Shown here: one piece after another, positions 38,200-50,037 of the stretch
Numbering within the stretch: position 1 is the stretch's first letter
Layout of the letters: each line of letters opens with the position of its first letter
Origin: Cristatella mucedo
Taxonomy: Eukaryota > Bryozoa > Phylactolaemata > Cristatellidae
NCBI GenBank assembly: GCA_009760855.2
Contig: WPIO01000008.1
Span: 945,001 to 1,009,000, forward strand
Direction: 5' to 3'
DNA length: 64,000 bases
Made by a program: the position numbers and the translations under genes
Notes under the pieces: model-generated
Databases searched by the model: none
The model's input: the letters and a program-made list of their open reading frames with translations, nothing else
What the model was told of the DNA's origin: nothing

Positions 38200-38604
38200 G
38201 TTCTTAGCTACTTTTAAAATGTCTTTGAGTTAGTGGATGTCTTTAAGTCAGTCGGCAACGAGTTCCGGGCTTTGAGAGCATACGAACTGAGGGCATGGTC
38301 TCCAAACAATTCGAGGTTGGCTCGAAGCAAGGATAAACGATTTGAGCCTGAATAGCGGGTGGGACAAAGCGAAGCCTGAGAAGAATGTATTTCAGATGTC
38401 TAGAATGGAGCTAGAGAATGAAGGGACCTCAAGTGAGTGACAGAGCCTTCAAGTGGATACGCTTCTGTATTGGTCGAAAGTGCAGGCCGGTGACTAGTGG
38501 GGTGATTTGGTTACGAGGCGTTTACGACCGACAAACTTAACTGCCGAGCTGTATACCAACTGCCTCATTGTAAAGGCTAGACAACATGCGAGTAATGAGC
38601 GTGC

Positions 38605-38960
38605 CGCGCTGGTTTGACCCAGTGGATAAGTTGCTCTCCTTCCACGATCGAGGTCAAGGTGAATGCATTTGATAAATAAATACTAGCTAATTTAGCACCC
38701 TCTTTTTGCATAGCGACAGAAGAGCCTTTACGGCTATCACCACCGCTTGCAACGGAGATACAGAATCACCCACCGCAGAATTCGAACCCACGATCTCGGG
38801 ACCGGGGTCGTGAAAAGCAACCGCCTTACCTAGTGTGCCATCACGGCTCACCAATTTGATGGCTGAGCTCGTGAGCTCGAGCCCTGTGGCGCATGTGAAG
38901 CGCCTGAATAGAGATTAGTTCTCTTAGGGGTGCTATACAAATGAATAATATAATTATATA
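38605..38960 (+). mobile_element. SINE-2 copy split by SINE-1, inside a LINE-A
   Basis: Plus strand. A box TGACCCAGTGG, then GAATGCATTTGAT where SINE-1 interrupts, then GAGCTCGAGCCC (B box) and the tail AAGCGCCTGAATAGAGATTA. Confidence 0.85.
38674..38853 (-). mobile_element. SINE-1 copy inserted in SINE-2
   Basis: Minus strand, nearly full length. Flanked by the 7-bp direct repeat ATTTGAT (38667-38673 and 38854-38860), a clean target-site duplication. Confidence 0.88.
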
Positions 38961-40316
38961 TAGAAGTATACCCTGAATGTTAAAAGTGCATATACCAGCT
39001 TGGATGCTGTATCCTTATCTGAGCAAGACCAATTTTTGCTACGTTACGCTGCTGAAATTAAGCAGATGTCACTGTGGAGACGATATGTTCGTCTTGTGAA
39101 AGGTAAGTTTGGAGTAGGACGCCCAGATTGTGAGCAGACGCTACATGAAATACACGGGCGATTCCATTTTGAGGCTTAGGCTTTCAATTCCTGGGCGAAA
39201 TTAGGCTTGCTTGTAACTAGTAATTTGCTCTATCTTCATTCAATTTAAGAAACTTTGCGAAACCCTCCAAGCGAGAACTAATACCAAATATGATGTGAGG
39301 ATGCTTGGAGAGTTTCACATGCTTGAAGGCAGGTGGGAATCAAAGCATATGTACAGTTGTGCTTGGAGATTACATTTGTAAGAGGGAGAACGTAAATAGT
39401 TACCTGAATTGGACCTATAACAGATCGCTCGGGCAACCGGTACATTTAAAGGTTCACCGCCGGTGACCTTTGGCCGCTGACATCTTATCTTCTCTTTGAA
39501 ATATCCCAGTGAGGCCGGACCTAGAGCTTTGCTGCGAGTTGACAATGATGCCTAGGAGGCCGGATGATAGACGATCGAGACGAACTTAGTGTTCGATAGT
39601 ATCACATGCGGCCAGAGACAGCAGAACTACGCCGAGCAACTCTACCTAATCCAGCTTTCCTGAAGAGTCAAGTCTGACAGGAATGTATAGGAATCTCTAT
39701 ATGTATATAAATTCTATATCTATATTCATATAAATTGAAGGGAATCTATAGGAACTTAGCTGATAGTCTGCCTCCACTCACTCCGTCATCTTTGACAGGA
39801 AGAGCGATGGGCGCTCGCGGGGCCTCGGTAGCGGAGCCCGCTCGACTAGCGACTAGTTGCACGGGGCACAACTCCTGTCAGCGCTCACCCGAAGCTTCGG
39901 CGACCGCGCGCGACGGCGAGACGTCGCGGGAGCGTCGCCGCCGCTCCGCGCGCAGGAGATGCTTGGCCTCACAGCGCCTCGCGCGCAGCGATTGGATCTC
40001 GTCAGACTCAGCGCCAGAAACAGTCGCGACGCGCGCGACATTTGGCATGGCACTTTGCGAGCGGAGTGCGAACGCTCTAAGCGCTTTCTGCTGCTGCTGC
40101 TGCTGCGGTCATGCTTTGGATTATACTTGAAGCTTAGGTTGAAAAAGCGTGAGTCCGGGGATCGTGCGTCTGCTCTCAAATAATTCGTCAAGTTACTATC
40201 TTTTGGCTACTGATGTAAGATCAATATTAGTAAATTTTAATGGTATAATTGTAAATTTTACTTAAAATAAAATTAAACAGTTCATACGTACATACGGTGT
40301 ACACGCAGGTATAGGC

Positions 40317-40320
<4 letters not shown>

Positions 40321-40395
<75 letters not shown>
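40321..40395 (+). repeat. (CA)n microsatellite
   Basis: About 75 bp, at the left edge of an AT-rich block (40200-40980). Confidence 0.95.
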
Positions 40396-40397
<2 letters not shown>

Positions 40398-40469
40398 TAT
40401 ATAATGTATTATAGACGTATATGCGTCTCTGATTAAATGAACTAGATGTTTATATGAATTTCTGTAGAT

Positions 40470-40516
40470 ATAATTTTGATCAATATATATATATATATAT
40501 AATGATCAAAAATAAT
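40470..40516. repeat. Inverted repeat with (TA)n core
   Basis: AATTTTGATCA on the left, TGATCAAAAATAAT on the right, AT alternation between. Confidence 0.85.
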
Positions 40517-40620
40517 ATCTAAATTAAATTCTATATACATTTTAAATATAATTTAAATTAATAATAATTTTAAATTCATAATATAATTTAAGTATACAAA
40601 TTAAATTATATATTAAAAAT

Positions 40621-40634
40621 TATATATGAACGGA

Positions 40635-40678
<44 letters not shown>

Positions 40679-40690
40679 TCCGTTCATATA
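40621..40690. repeat. Inverted repeat with (TA)n core
   Basis: TATATGAACGGAGTATATAT and its reverse complement flank a pure TA core, giving a near-perfect 68-70 bp palindrome. Confidence 0.95.
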
Positions 40691-40779
40691 TTTAAACAGA
40701 CTGTAATTGTATAATATGCTGTACATGCCTGAATATATATATGCATATATATGTATATGTGTATATATATATATGTATG

Positions 40780-40817
<38 letters not shown>

Positions 40818-41145
40818 CCGAATATTATTTAGCCCTATAGACTACTTGTTTTTTTTAAAGAGGTGTTAGGCTGACAGCTTGTAAGCTGCAATTGACTGAC
40901 CAATATACCACACAATATATAATATATGCCAATACGTATTAGCTGATTAAAAGCTGCTATTCGTTCAGGCACGATACACGTTCAGACACAATTCGTGTGT
41001 ACCTGCTGCTGGGAACAGTGTCCAATTGTTTCATTTTTCACCACGTTTCCGTGCATCACAAGGTCATTGGTGCACGAAAAATGCACGGGTAAGCACTTGG
41101 TTTCGCTAAGCACTGACATTCAAATGTTATGGCCCAGCCGGTTTG

Positions 41146-41170
41146 GCCCCAAAGACAATGTCTTTGGGGC
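41146..41170. repeat. Perfect 12-bp inverted repeat with 1-nt spacer
   Basis: GCCCCAAAGACA, A, TGTCTTTGGGGC. No terminator role is expected in an animal genome. Confidence 0.9.
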
Positions 41171-41542
41171 ATCGAGGAGTGATAGTTTGGCCGCCAGGTG
41201 TCGTGTCAGTCAGTGGGCGTAGGATCCGCTCGCTTGGTCGCTCGCGGGAAGGAGTTCGGAGCCCCGCGACACTCAAGACTCTGTCAAACTGTGAAAGCAC
41301 CCTACGACGGCTTTTCCTATTGAAACTTGTCATAAATACTACCCGGAACCAGGTTACTGTCCCTCCGGAAACGAGTTTGAGCAAAATTTAGAGTCCTGCT
41401 ACTGAGCTCATTACATTATGTTTGCTCGACACGATAGCCAGCGGAGAGCTTTACACTCGCCTCGGATGCATTATTTGCACCGCGAACAGGTCGTTATAGA
41501 GGACGCGAGCTGTTTTAGAACGAGGTCATACTTCACCCTGTC

Positions 41543-41670
<128 letters not shown>

Positions 41671-42422
41671 CAAGTTCATGCAGGACTGCCCTTTTACTTG
41701 ACTTTCAATCTAAACTTGACGCAGTGACTCCGGAGAGCAAACCCCTCTCCCATGAAGTCAGCACTGCGAAAGCCGCTGGTTGTCAGCGCTTCGTCAGTTT
41801 TGTCGCTGGCGTGCTGAGCGAGCGAGCGCACTTCGTTGGCGTGCTGAGCGAGCGCACTTTGAAGTGCGAGAAACGTACGCTTCGTAAGCTGACTGCGCGA
41901 TAGCGCTCGGATGCGCGCTGCCGCCGAGTTCGCATCGGCGGCGGCGGCGGCGATTCGCTTAGAAAGGACGATGCTGCAGCCGCTGCTAGCCTCGGCACGC
42001 TCGAAAGATGGCGGCATTTGGAAATCGGATCGCTTTTTCAGCTCGCATCGCTGTTAGCAAGTGAGCTTGAGCACATTGCTCTTGACACGTAGATGGGGTA
42101 GATGGGGGCTTAGGAAGACGTCCGCTAAGGGGACGTTTACCACATCGCCGAGCATGCGTTCCCTGAGCGTTGCTTGAGGCTTTACATCACAGACGGCCCG
42201 ACCCCGAGACATACGACCTCTATAATGACCTCGCTACCTCAGGTCTCGGCCGCGAAGAGCGTGCGCCTGTCGGCGCAGACGCGTTGTCATTGGTTACGTC
42301 GACTCTTACTGGTGGTTGGACTACAATCCTCGCTGGGCCCTGAAGGTAATTTGAAACTACTCGTGGTGGATGTCGTGCCGCAGAAGCAGCAGAACGAGTG
42401 CCTCAATAAACATATTGACCGA
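41671..42422. other. No recognised gene
   Basis: Short local repeats of GTGCTGAGCGAGCG (41812, 41840) and a GGC run near 41936-41951. Confidence 0.4.
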
Positions 42423-42813
<391 letters not shown>

Positions 42814-43888
42814 TTCTTGATTCGACTAGTATAACAGCAACGTCTAGCAAAAGCACGTCGAAGAAGCGAAAACTGGCTTCAAGTGAGACAAGATTCAAAC
42901 CGCGGCGCATTAACCCTGCAATTACCCAGTTTAACCCGGTCAACGGAGATAGCGCGCGAGCTTGCCTTTCTCCGGCGTACGGAACGGCAGGTTTTGCGGT
43001 CGGCTTGCCTCGTTGCTGTTGGAAACCCATTCAGTTACGCGTGATGGCGGCTACTCGTCTATTGGCCTCGAACTTACACAGACCTTACCATCGGCTGCGT
43101 GCAATAGCAGTGTTAGCGAGCAGCCGAATAATGGAATCGCTTTACAAAATGCGGGTCTTGCGACTGAGGTGGCGCAAAAGAGTAACTGTAACCAAGTATG
43201 GCTATCATATTCTGTGTATTGACCACTAGTGCACCGATCGAAATGTCAATGATGCACCATCTCATGCAAACTCTCCCCTCCCCAGGCTCTTATTTATATT
43301 ATATTATTTATCTTATTTATATTATTTATTCTCGTAAAGCAGTTATCGCCCTTGCTTTAGATGAATCGACGTTGAGACTTCGCATATACGGAGTGTACAT
43401 GTCGATGTAAATATTAACACGCATGTTTAATATGTTAATAAAGTAGCATTTAATAATTTAGCGGATAACATCGCCGTCGAATCATCCCTCTTCGCGATTT
43501 AATCGCTCGCCAATGCACCCGGAACGTCCACCCTTCGGGGTTGAGACGGCAGCCATGTCTGGGGCTGGACTGTTAGGGCCAGCGTCGAAACTTCAGCAGC
43601 CGAAATTTCTACTGCGTAATCGTGCAGCTACCTGTGCGCCGTACCCACTTTACAAGGACCTAGCCGGCCAGGATACGGTAAGGGGCTAAACCCCGCGTTT
43701 GATGTGCTCGGCACCAGGTCAAGGTCAGGGTCTTTCTGCCAGAACCTGCACGTACTAGCTTAATAGCCACTTGAAAACTACTTGTTTAAAGCGTATTGCC
43801 GTTTTCATTGTTCACTTCAGCTGTTAGTAGAATGCTTGAAAAAGTTTAGTAAACTAACACTCCGTGCTAAATGCTCGCCGTCCGAACT
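42814..43888. other. Unassigned; open frame without homology
   Basis: A plus-strand frame from 42814 to 43227 includes a basic KSTSKKRKL stretch but matches nothing I know; AT-rich patch at 43290-43460. Confidence 0.35.
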
Positions 43889-43925
43889 CTCTCTCTCTGT
43901 CTCTCTCTGTCTCTCTGTCTCTCTG

Positions 43926-44011
<86 letters not shown>
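43889..44011 (+). repeat. (TC)n microsatellite
   Basis: Starts with GTCTCTCT units, then pure TC. Confidence 0.95.
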
Positions 44012-44014
<3 letters not shown>

Positions 44015-44067
44015 CAACAGATTAAAAAAGAAATTCACACCCAGATTTAAATAAATAAAGGAATAAA

Positions 44068-44240
44068 TCCTAGCTGATTTAACGGCCTCTTTTTGTATAG
44101 CAACAGAAGAGCATTTACGGCTATCAACACCGCTTGCAGTGGCGATAAAGGATCGCCCACCGCAGGAATCGAACCCACGACCTCGGCACCGAGGTCGTGA
44201 AAGCAACCGCCTTACCCAGTGTGCCATCACGGCTCACCAT
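44068..44240 (-). mobile_element. SINE-1 copy
   Basis: Minus strand, full length, B-box complement GAATCGAACCC. Confidence 0.85.
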
Positions 44241-44994
44241 TTGAAGACGGTATTTCGCCTCAGGCCTCGTCGATCTCATCTGAATATCGCCGCCTGTTTT
44301 CCTGCGCTAGAAATACAATAGTGACTGCTCCTCTGGAAACAGACAGCAGGCTCGCCGACCGCTCTAGCGGCGCCCGTAGCCCGTTTTATTAAATAACAGC
44401 GACTCCCGTTTTCTATGGCGGGACGCCTCGAATCCGCTCGATTACGCCGACGACACCGCCTTCGCCGTGCATTACTTCGCATGACTAGTTGTACGCACTA
44501 AATTTTGATGCCTCGTGCCCTTTCCTCAAATCACGGCGGCCACACGAAAGGAGCCGCCTGGCGGCTGGCAGAAGGGATGAGCTGCGGTTCCATAGACATG
44601 CTACTCCTCATTCGGCCTCGTTATGGCGGTCGCTCGCTGGAACCGATCAGAAACGATCCGGCTGCACTCAGGTGACACTCTGACGCCGCCGACTTCCTCG
44701 AGCCACTCGAGCCCACACTTCGCCGCTGCCCACACTTCGCCGCTGCCCACACTTCGCCGCTGTTTGACAAATGATACAAAGCCAATTTAAACGTGGATTG
44801 TCTCGCCATTCTTTGCCAGAGGCTCAACCGCCAAGGGATCGACTTATAGAGCAAGCTAGCTCTGAAGGATTTTGTGCGCACAAATTGCCTTTTTAGAATC
44901 CGTACCGTACTCCGTGGATTCGCGAGAAGACGGCGAAGTAATACGCAAAGCCACACCGACCGGAAAGCCTCGCTAGCCTCTCAGTGGGAGACTT
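44241..44994. other. No recognised gene
   Basis: Only the 17-bp triple repeat stands out. Confidence 0.4.
44712..44763 (+). repeat. 17-bp unit repeated three times
   Basis: CCCACACTTCGCCGCTG at 44712 and 44729; the third copy at 44746 runs into TTTGAC. Confidence 0.92.
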
Positions 44995-45490
44995 CAGAGT
45001 ATTGACGTGAATGGACGAAGATCATCCGAGGTACCTCTCAAATGTGGAGTACCGCAGGGCTCCGTGCTAGGTCCGGTTCTTTTCATGGTTTATACTCTCC
45101 CTCTTGCTGATGTGATTGCCAAGCATAATCTAGGCTTTTACTTCTATGCGGGACGACACTCAGTTGTATCTTTGCTTTGATCCCTTCCAGCCTTCGAGCA
45201 CCTCGAATTCTCTTAACTCACTTGCTGCATGTATTAAATTGGAAAGGCTGACGCTCAAAATTGGCTCTGCCAGCATATCTCCCGTTGAATCATCTCGAAA
45301 TCAAGGTGTCATGTTCCAAAGTGACCTTTCGTTAGACGACCACATCAGCTCCACAATCAAGTCTGCCTACTTTCAGCCACACATTGCTAAAATTCGGGCT
45401 TGTTTAGATAAGGATACCACGTCTATGTTGGTCCATACATTTGTGACATCCCGTCTTGACTTCTGCAACTCACTGCTCGCTGGCGTCAGT
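44995..45490 (+). pseudogene. LINE-A reverse transcriptase fragment, frameshifted at the catalytic box
   Basis: Plus strand. Reads DVNGRRSSEVPLKCGVPQGS and VLGPVLFMVYTLPLADVIA, then one extra G at TATGCGGGACGAC shifts the frame within the YADD box. After the shift it reads DDTQLYLCFDPF and FVTSRLDFCNSLL. Both ends are missing. Confidence 0.88.
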
Positions 45491-45689
45491 GCAATATCCC
45501 GGCTCGCAGTCCAGTGCGTCAGATGCGCCAGATCGTTAGCCGAATTTTGTTTTCTTTTACCAAAGTCATGTTACTGAAATGAAATTAGATTGCTTATCAA
45601 TTTCTTGTGTAATGCATGCCAATAGTAATAGGCCTGCGATTGATACCTGTGAAAAATGAAGTCATGGACTACTTGCTTTGCCTGTCTCT

Positions 45690-46850
45690 TGTACAGCTGC
45701 TCGGGAGCATCTCTGGGAACTATCCAGCAGTAGTCAGCCAGAGTTTTAGTGGACCATTCTTATTGGTATTATTGTTCCATTGTTGCGATATCTTGATGAA
45801 AACGTTTGCCACGTTCACCACTAACCAGACCACAGTTGTTAGGGAATACATCAAAATGAGAATGAAGGAAGTGGATCTTTAGAGACATATTGCAGCCAAG
45901 CTTATGATACTGAATCAGCATGCCTTCTACTAGTTCCTTGTAGTTTTCTGTCCTAACATTCACGAGAATGCACGCTTGTTCGCATCAACCTGCAGCAAGT
46001 TTTCTAACCGGTCATCTTCGAAGAGCTCTCGAATCTGAGGACCCACAAGAACTCCCTCTAGAATCTTCGCTTCGCCGAGTCGCGGGCATTTTTCATGCAA
46101 GTATCGGAATGCTGGCGAAGCCCGGTCAATGGCTTTCACGAAGTTCTTCATCAAACCTAGTTTGATGTGAACGGGTGGTAGCCGGATTTTGCGAGCCTCG
46201 ACCAGAGCTGAGTGCTGGATATTCTTCTCTCCAACTGCTACAGTTTGTCTGTAAGCCCACTCCTTTCGCAAGTAATGCAATTCCCTTGCTCGGCTATCCC
46301 ACTCACATAAGAAACACGTGAATTTTGTATGTCTCTACTGCAGTCCCATTAAAGGGCAGCCGCCTTCAAATCACCACAGAGGTGGCAGCTGTACTTTTAT
46401 ACTCAATGGAATTCAGCAGCTGCTTCGAGTAATCTCGTGTCTCTTTCACGTGGACAGCATGCGCTACTGGAATAGAAGGAAGACGGTTCCCATTCTGCAA
46501 AAGCACAGCCTTAAGATTCAGTTTCGAAAAGTCTAAAACTAGTCTTCGTTCTTGTGGATCATGAGTGATTTGTAAGGTGTTTCACGAGGCCCGAAATATC
46601 GATTACTTTCCTTTCTGAAATAGGGCTCCAAGTGATGGTAGCGCTTTCGATAGAAAGTAATCGGGACATATTCGAGAGAGACTCTATTGTTGGAGTCTTG
46701 ATCCTAGCAACTTAGCCTTACTTAGCGAACCAGATCATTTAGTTCTTCCTCTGCTGTTCTGTGTGGGCTTGCTGATGCACCGCAGTGGAAATCGGAATCG
46801 CTGCAATCGCTGACGTACCAGGAGAAGAAGAACAGGTCGGCTCATCCTTG
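45690..46850 (-). pseudogene. Decayed mobile-element-like protein gene of a widespread invertebrate family
   Basis: Minus strand, read from right to left in broken frames: AKLLGSRLQQ (about 46725), LNLKAVLLQNGNRLPSIPVA (about 46500), FTCFLCEWDSRARELHYL (about 46300), LPPVHIKLGLMKNFVKAIDR (46200-46130), GPQIRELFEDDRLENLL (about 46020), LVEGMLIQYHKLGCNMS and HFLHSHFDVFPNNCGLVSGE (45930-45820), GKRFHQDIATMEQ, then after two in-frame stops TLADYCWIVPRD (about 45740). I recognise this block order from multicopy uncharacterised proteins in insects, cnidarians and other animals that look transposon-derived. Function and element class are unknown to me. At least two stops and two frameshifts show it is dead. 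Confidence 0.75.
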
Positions 46851-47012
46851 TCAGCTCATCAGATGAATCCAGAGAATATTCTGCTGGAGGTTCTAGGATA
46901 GGAAGTTCCTCACCATGTGAAGCTGGTCTCAATGCAGGCGGAATGTTGCTTGGGCAGAATACTCTCGACTTCTTCTTCGCTATTCCGCCGGAAAGAGGAG
47001 GAACCAACCATC

Positions 47013-47190
47013 CTAGCTGATAAAACAGCCTCTTTTCGTATAGCGACAGAAGAGCCTTTACGGCTATCATCACCACCACCGCTTGCAGTGGCGATAAAGG
47101 ATCGCCCACCGTAGGAATCGAACCCACGACCTCGGGACCGACGTCATGAAAGCAATCGTCTTACCTAGTGTGCCATCACTGCTCACTATC
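47013..47190 (-). mobile_element. SINE-1 copy
   Basis: Minus strand, full length, with an ATCATCACCACCACC expansion in the body. Confidence 0.85.
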
Positions 47191-47486
47191 AAGGTAACAG
47201 TCACCTCTGTGGTTATTTTGCTCTCTCCACACCATTGGGGACTGCAAACGGCATTGATGGTCTCTTGCCATCCAACTACTGCGAAAGCTGTGTCGTACAT
47301 GAAGCGCAGCATACGTATGCACGTATAGGCGGGGGGGGGCCCCGAGGCTGATATTGGTCACCAAACTTGCATCCGAAGTAAAGATGATATACCTTCTTCA
47401 CTTGAGAAGTGATATTTTTCTTCTGGTTGACAAATGTCACTTCTCCACAAATATAGCAAACATTGTCCACGGTATTAATGCACTTT

Positions 47487-47620
47487 CGAGGCATAGCTGT
47501 CCTGTGTTGTTGGTCTCTCCTGCAAGACCAACCTGCCCTCCTTCGAAGTCGGTCGAGGCATTACTGTCCTGTATTGTTGGTCTCTCCTGCAAGACCAACT
47601 TGCCCTCCTTCGAAGTTGGT
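47487..47620 (+). repeat. 67-bp tandem duplication
   Basis: Two units starting CGAGGCAT (47487, 47554), each with GGTCTCTCCTGCAAGACCAA, itself an imperfect hairpin. Confidence 0.9.
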
Positions 47621-48054
47621 CCTCAGCTTCGAAGGGTCAGGCACTGCCTGACAACTACATGACCGAGCGGCGAGATCTCGCGAGATCTTGGCCATCAACC
47701 GAGTGAAGTTGCGAAACGGCCGCGCTAGCCAACTGAGCTCCGGCAGCCTGCTCCAGGGCGGCTCCTCTGTCCCCGAAGACGCTCCCGAACAGTGCAAACT
47801 CGGCCGATCAACATCCGCTGCTGGGATCCGTCACATCCGCTGTCGGACGCTCTTCGCGGGCTCTTCGTTCGGCATTCTTTCTTCCGTCGGCGTTTCCCTG
47901 CTGCGAGCTGCGAGTCTTGTCTACAGTTGCATTTAATACCCTTGAACGCGCGCGAAAGGGGCAGATCCTCGGCATCCCGGTAGCTCTTATTTACGAGTTA
48001 CGTGCCCGGGAGGGGGGGGGAAGAGTACATGTGGAGGTCGCCTCAGTCAAGCAG

Positions 48055-48150
48055 CTTCATTTGCATAGCGGAAGAGCTTTAGCGGCAGTTGCTCCTGCTC
48101 GCAGTGAAGGAATCGGATTGCCTGCTGCAGGACTCAAAGCCACGACCTGT
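48055..48150 (-). mobile_element. Diverged SINE-1 fragment
   Basis: Minus strand. CATAGCGGAAGAGCTTTAGC and GGACTCAAAGCCACGACC resemble the SINE-1 body and head. Confidence 0.5.
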
Positions 48151-48699
48151 GACCTGGAGTTTGACCTGTGACCTAGAATTTCGAGCAGCTTACTCCTAGG
48201 TTCAGACCGCGGGGCATATGCCTCGGGGTCAAGTGGCGGGGCATAGTCGGACAGTCTTCTCGTGACCGCGGTGTAAGCAGATCTTTGTCCACGGTCTCCG
48301 CTCTCGAGTAGGTCCGACGTATCAGCTGCACGATGGCTCTCCAAACACGTTGGCAGAGACATCCCTCACGGGGATCAGCTAGGATCGCGATGGTAAAAAG
48401 GAACATGAGCACAGAAATTAACAAAGCTGTGATATCATTTGTGCAACTGAGGTCCAATGGCATTTCTCAAAAAAAAACTAGAAACATCTGGGCTATCCAA
48501 TTATACGCTTGCTCCATCATTTCATCTTTTGTCAATCGGTTTGAAGTATCCCTAAACAATCCAGCCCGACTCTTTTGGGGCGGTATTCAAATCTGGCAGT
48601 TGCAAGCCCCATTGCACGAGCTGCCTTATTTCGGCGCTAAGACGCCAAAAAATAGCACCGCTACACTCAGGACAGTAAATATAATTTATTTATAAAATA

Positions 48700-48858
48700 T
48701 AATTTATTTATATAAAATATAATGTATTTATATAGCGCCCCAGAGGAACTTAATCTCTATTCAGGCGCTGCACATATGCCTCGGGGCTCGAGCCAACGAC
48801 CTCAGTCAGACTTTGGTCGGGGCGAGCACCTTAACCGCTAGACCAAACCCTTTTGCAC
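48700..48858 (-). mobile_element. SINE-2 copy
   Basis: Minus strand, full length, with a TATTTATATAAAATATAA repeat at its tail. Confidence 0.88.
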
Positions 48859-49217
48859 CCACTTCGCGAGCGGACAGCGAAAAGAATGTATTCCTTAATT
48901 ACATTTATTCATAGTATTGACCATAGACAAGCGCTGGTAGAGATCTTCAAAAGCGAGGGCCGGTGCACTCGTGGCAATTGGGTTAGCGTGGCAATGGGAT
49001 TAATGGGATTAGCCGCCGCCTGAGCTTTCATCTTGCTAATCCGCAGGAGATATGGACTGGCGTAGCATTGATTAGCTTAATGAGGCCAACGCGGTCGGCG
49101 TCTGGCTGTGAATTTAAGCTTGGGCTAGAGCTGAGCTGAACAGTATAAATCGATAACTGCAGACGACACCAGCTGCGTAAGACTGCAGCTGCTCGATAAG
49201 AGCAGCTGCAGTCGACC

Positions 49218-49381
49218 ATGTAAATGGACTTTAAAGGACCGGAAAACTTTCTATCTGACAAAGGGCCTAAAACATCTCATCGACGCGACATAGACAACTA
49301 TGTAAATGGAGGTTAAAGGACCGGAAAACTTTCTATCTGACAAAGAGCCTAATACCTCTCATCGACGCGACCTGGGAACAA
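49218..49381 (+). repeat. 82-bp tandem duplication
   Basis: Two copies beginning ATGTAAATGG (49218, 49300), sharing AAAGGACCGGAAAACTTTCT with few differences. Confidence 0.9.
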
Positions 49382-49689
49382 CGAAACAGCCGTATTACAG
49401 GGAGCCTCTCTTCCAAATGGCGCCATTAGTATATGCTACACTTCCGTTTGTTTGCCAGCTGACGATTTCCTTCAACATCGACGACACTGACGGTTGCCTC
49501 TCACGATCGCTCTCTTCTACTATGCCACATGCTTATTACGAGCTAGCCTATGACCTACTCCTGTCCTGCTTATCATGCCGAAGTGTGCCAGAATCCTCAG
49601 AATTTGCCACCTCTGACATTGACATTGACATTGATATGACACTGCAAATTCTACCACCAATCATTTGGTCAAGCTTTGTTTACAGCATC

Positions 49690-49780
49690 AGTAAAGTGCC
49701 TCGATTCAGTTCTCTGAGAGTGCTATAGAGATTTTTATCAAATATAGCAATATTAGTAGTATTAGTATTAGTTTTATCTG
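49690..49780 (+). mobile_element. LINE-A/SINE-2-type tail fragment
   Basis: Plus strand, diverged tail (AGTAAAGTGCCTCGATTCAG, then TTCTCTGAGAGTGCTATAGA) followed by TATTAG repeats. Confidence 0.5.
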
Positions 49781-49784
49781 TGCA

Positions 49785-50035
49785 CTTTCCAGATGCTGTA
49801 AAAGAAAAATGACCCCGCGGTTATCGGTAACATGCGAAGTGTCAATACGGTTAGTGGTTGCATGCACTGTGTCAGCACGCACAGGTACCCAAAGGTAAAA
49901 TCACAAGGACCCGGCTAATGCTGTGAGATACAGGTGCATGTTTAGCTTTTTATTTAAATATCGCCTAGTCGTTGAATGTCTTGAAGTCAGTCGGGAGAGA
50001 ATTCCGGGCTTTGGATAGTGGCAGTGGAGTCATAC
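49785..50035 (-). mobile_element. LINE-A 3' fragment
   Basis: Minus strand. 3' UTR (TTGCATGCACTGTGTCAGCA) and the last RT codons; abuts a LINE-B copy at its right end. Confidence 0.75.
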
Positions 50036-50037
50036 AG

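Larger units (their letters stand above)
38200..39690 (-). pseudogene. Decayed LINE-A copy interrupted by SINE-2, itself interrupted by SINE-1
   Basis: Minus strand. 38200-38604 and 38961-39690 align in order to the 3' two-thirds of the reverse transcriptase of the copy at 9945-11855 (for example GAGTTCCGGGCTTTGAGAGC and CATACGAACTGAGGGCATGG), with many stops. Between them sits a SINE-2 split by a SINE-1. The LINE is therefore the oldest layer of the three. Confidence 0.8.
39691..41540. other. GC-rich block, then AT-rich block
   Basis: 39780-40180 is CpG-rich with no recognised protein; 40200-40980 is strongly AT-rich with CA and TA repeats; 40980-41540 is unassigned. Confidence 0.4.
47191..49689. 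other. Unassigned sequence between SINEs and small tandem duplications
   Basis: Apart from the SINE copies and the 67-bp and 82-bp duplications, nothing recognised; G9 runs at 47332 and 48012. Confidence 0.4.

Noticed and set aside
41146-41170. Intrinsic transcription terminator
   Set aside because: No T-run follows, and bacterial-type termination is not expected here.
44712-44763. CRISPR array or other prokaryotic direct repeats
   Set aside because: Directly abutting 17-bp units without spacers in an animal genome; nothing prokaryotic nearby.
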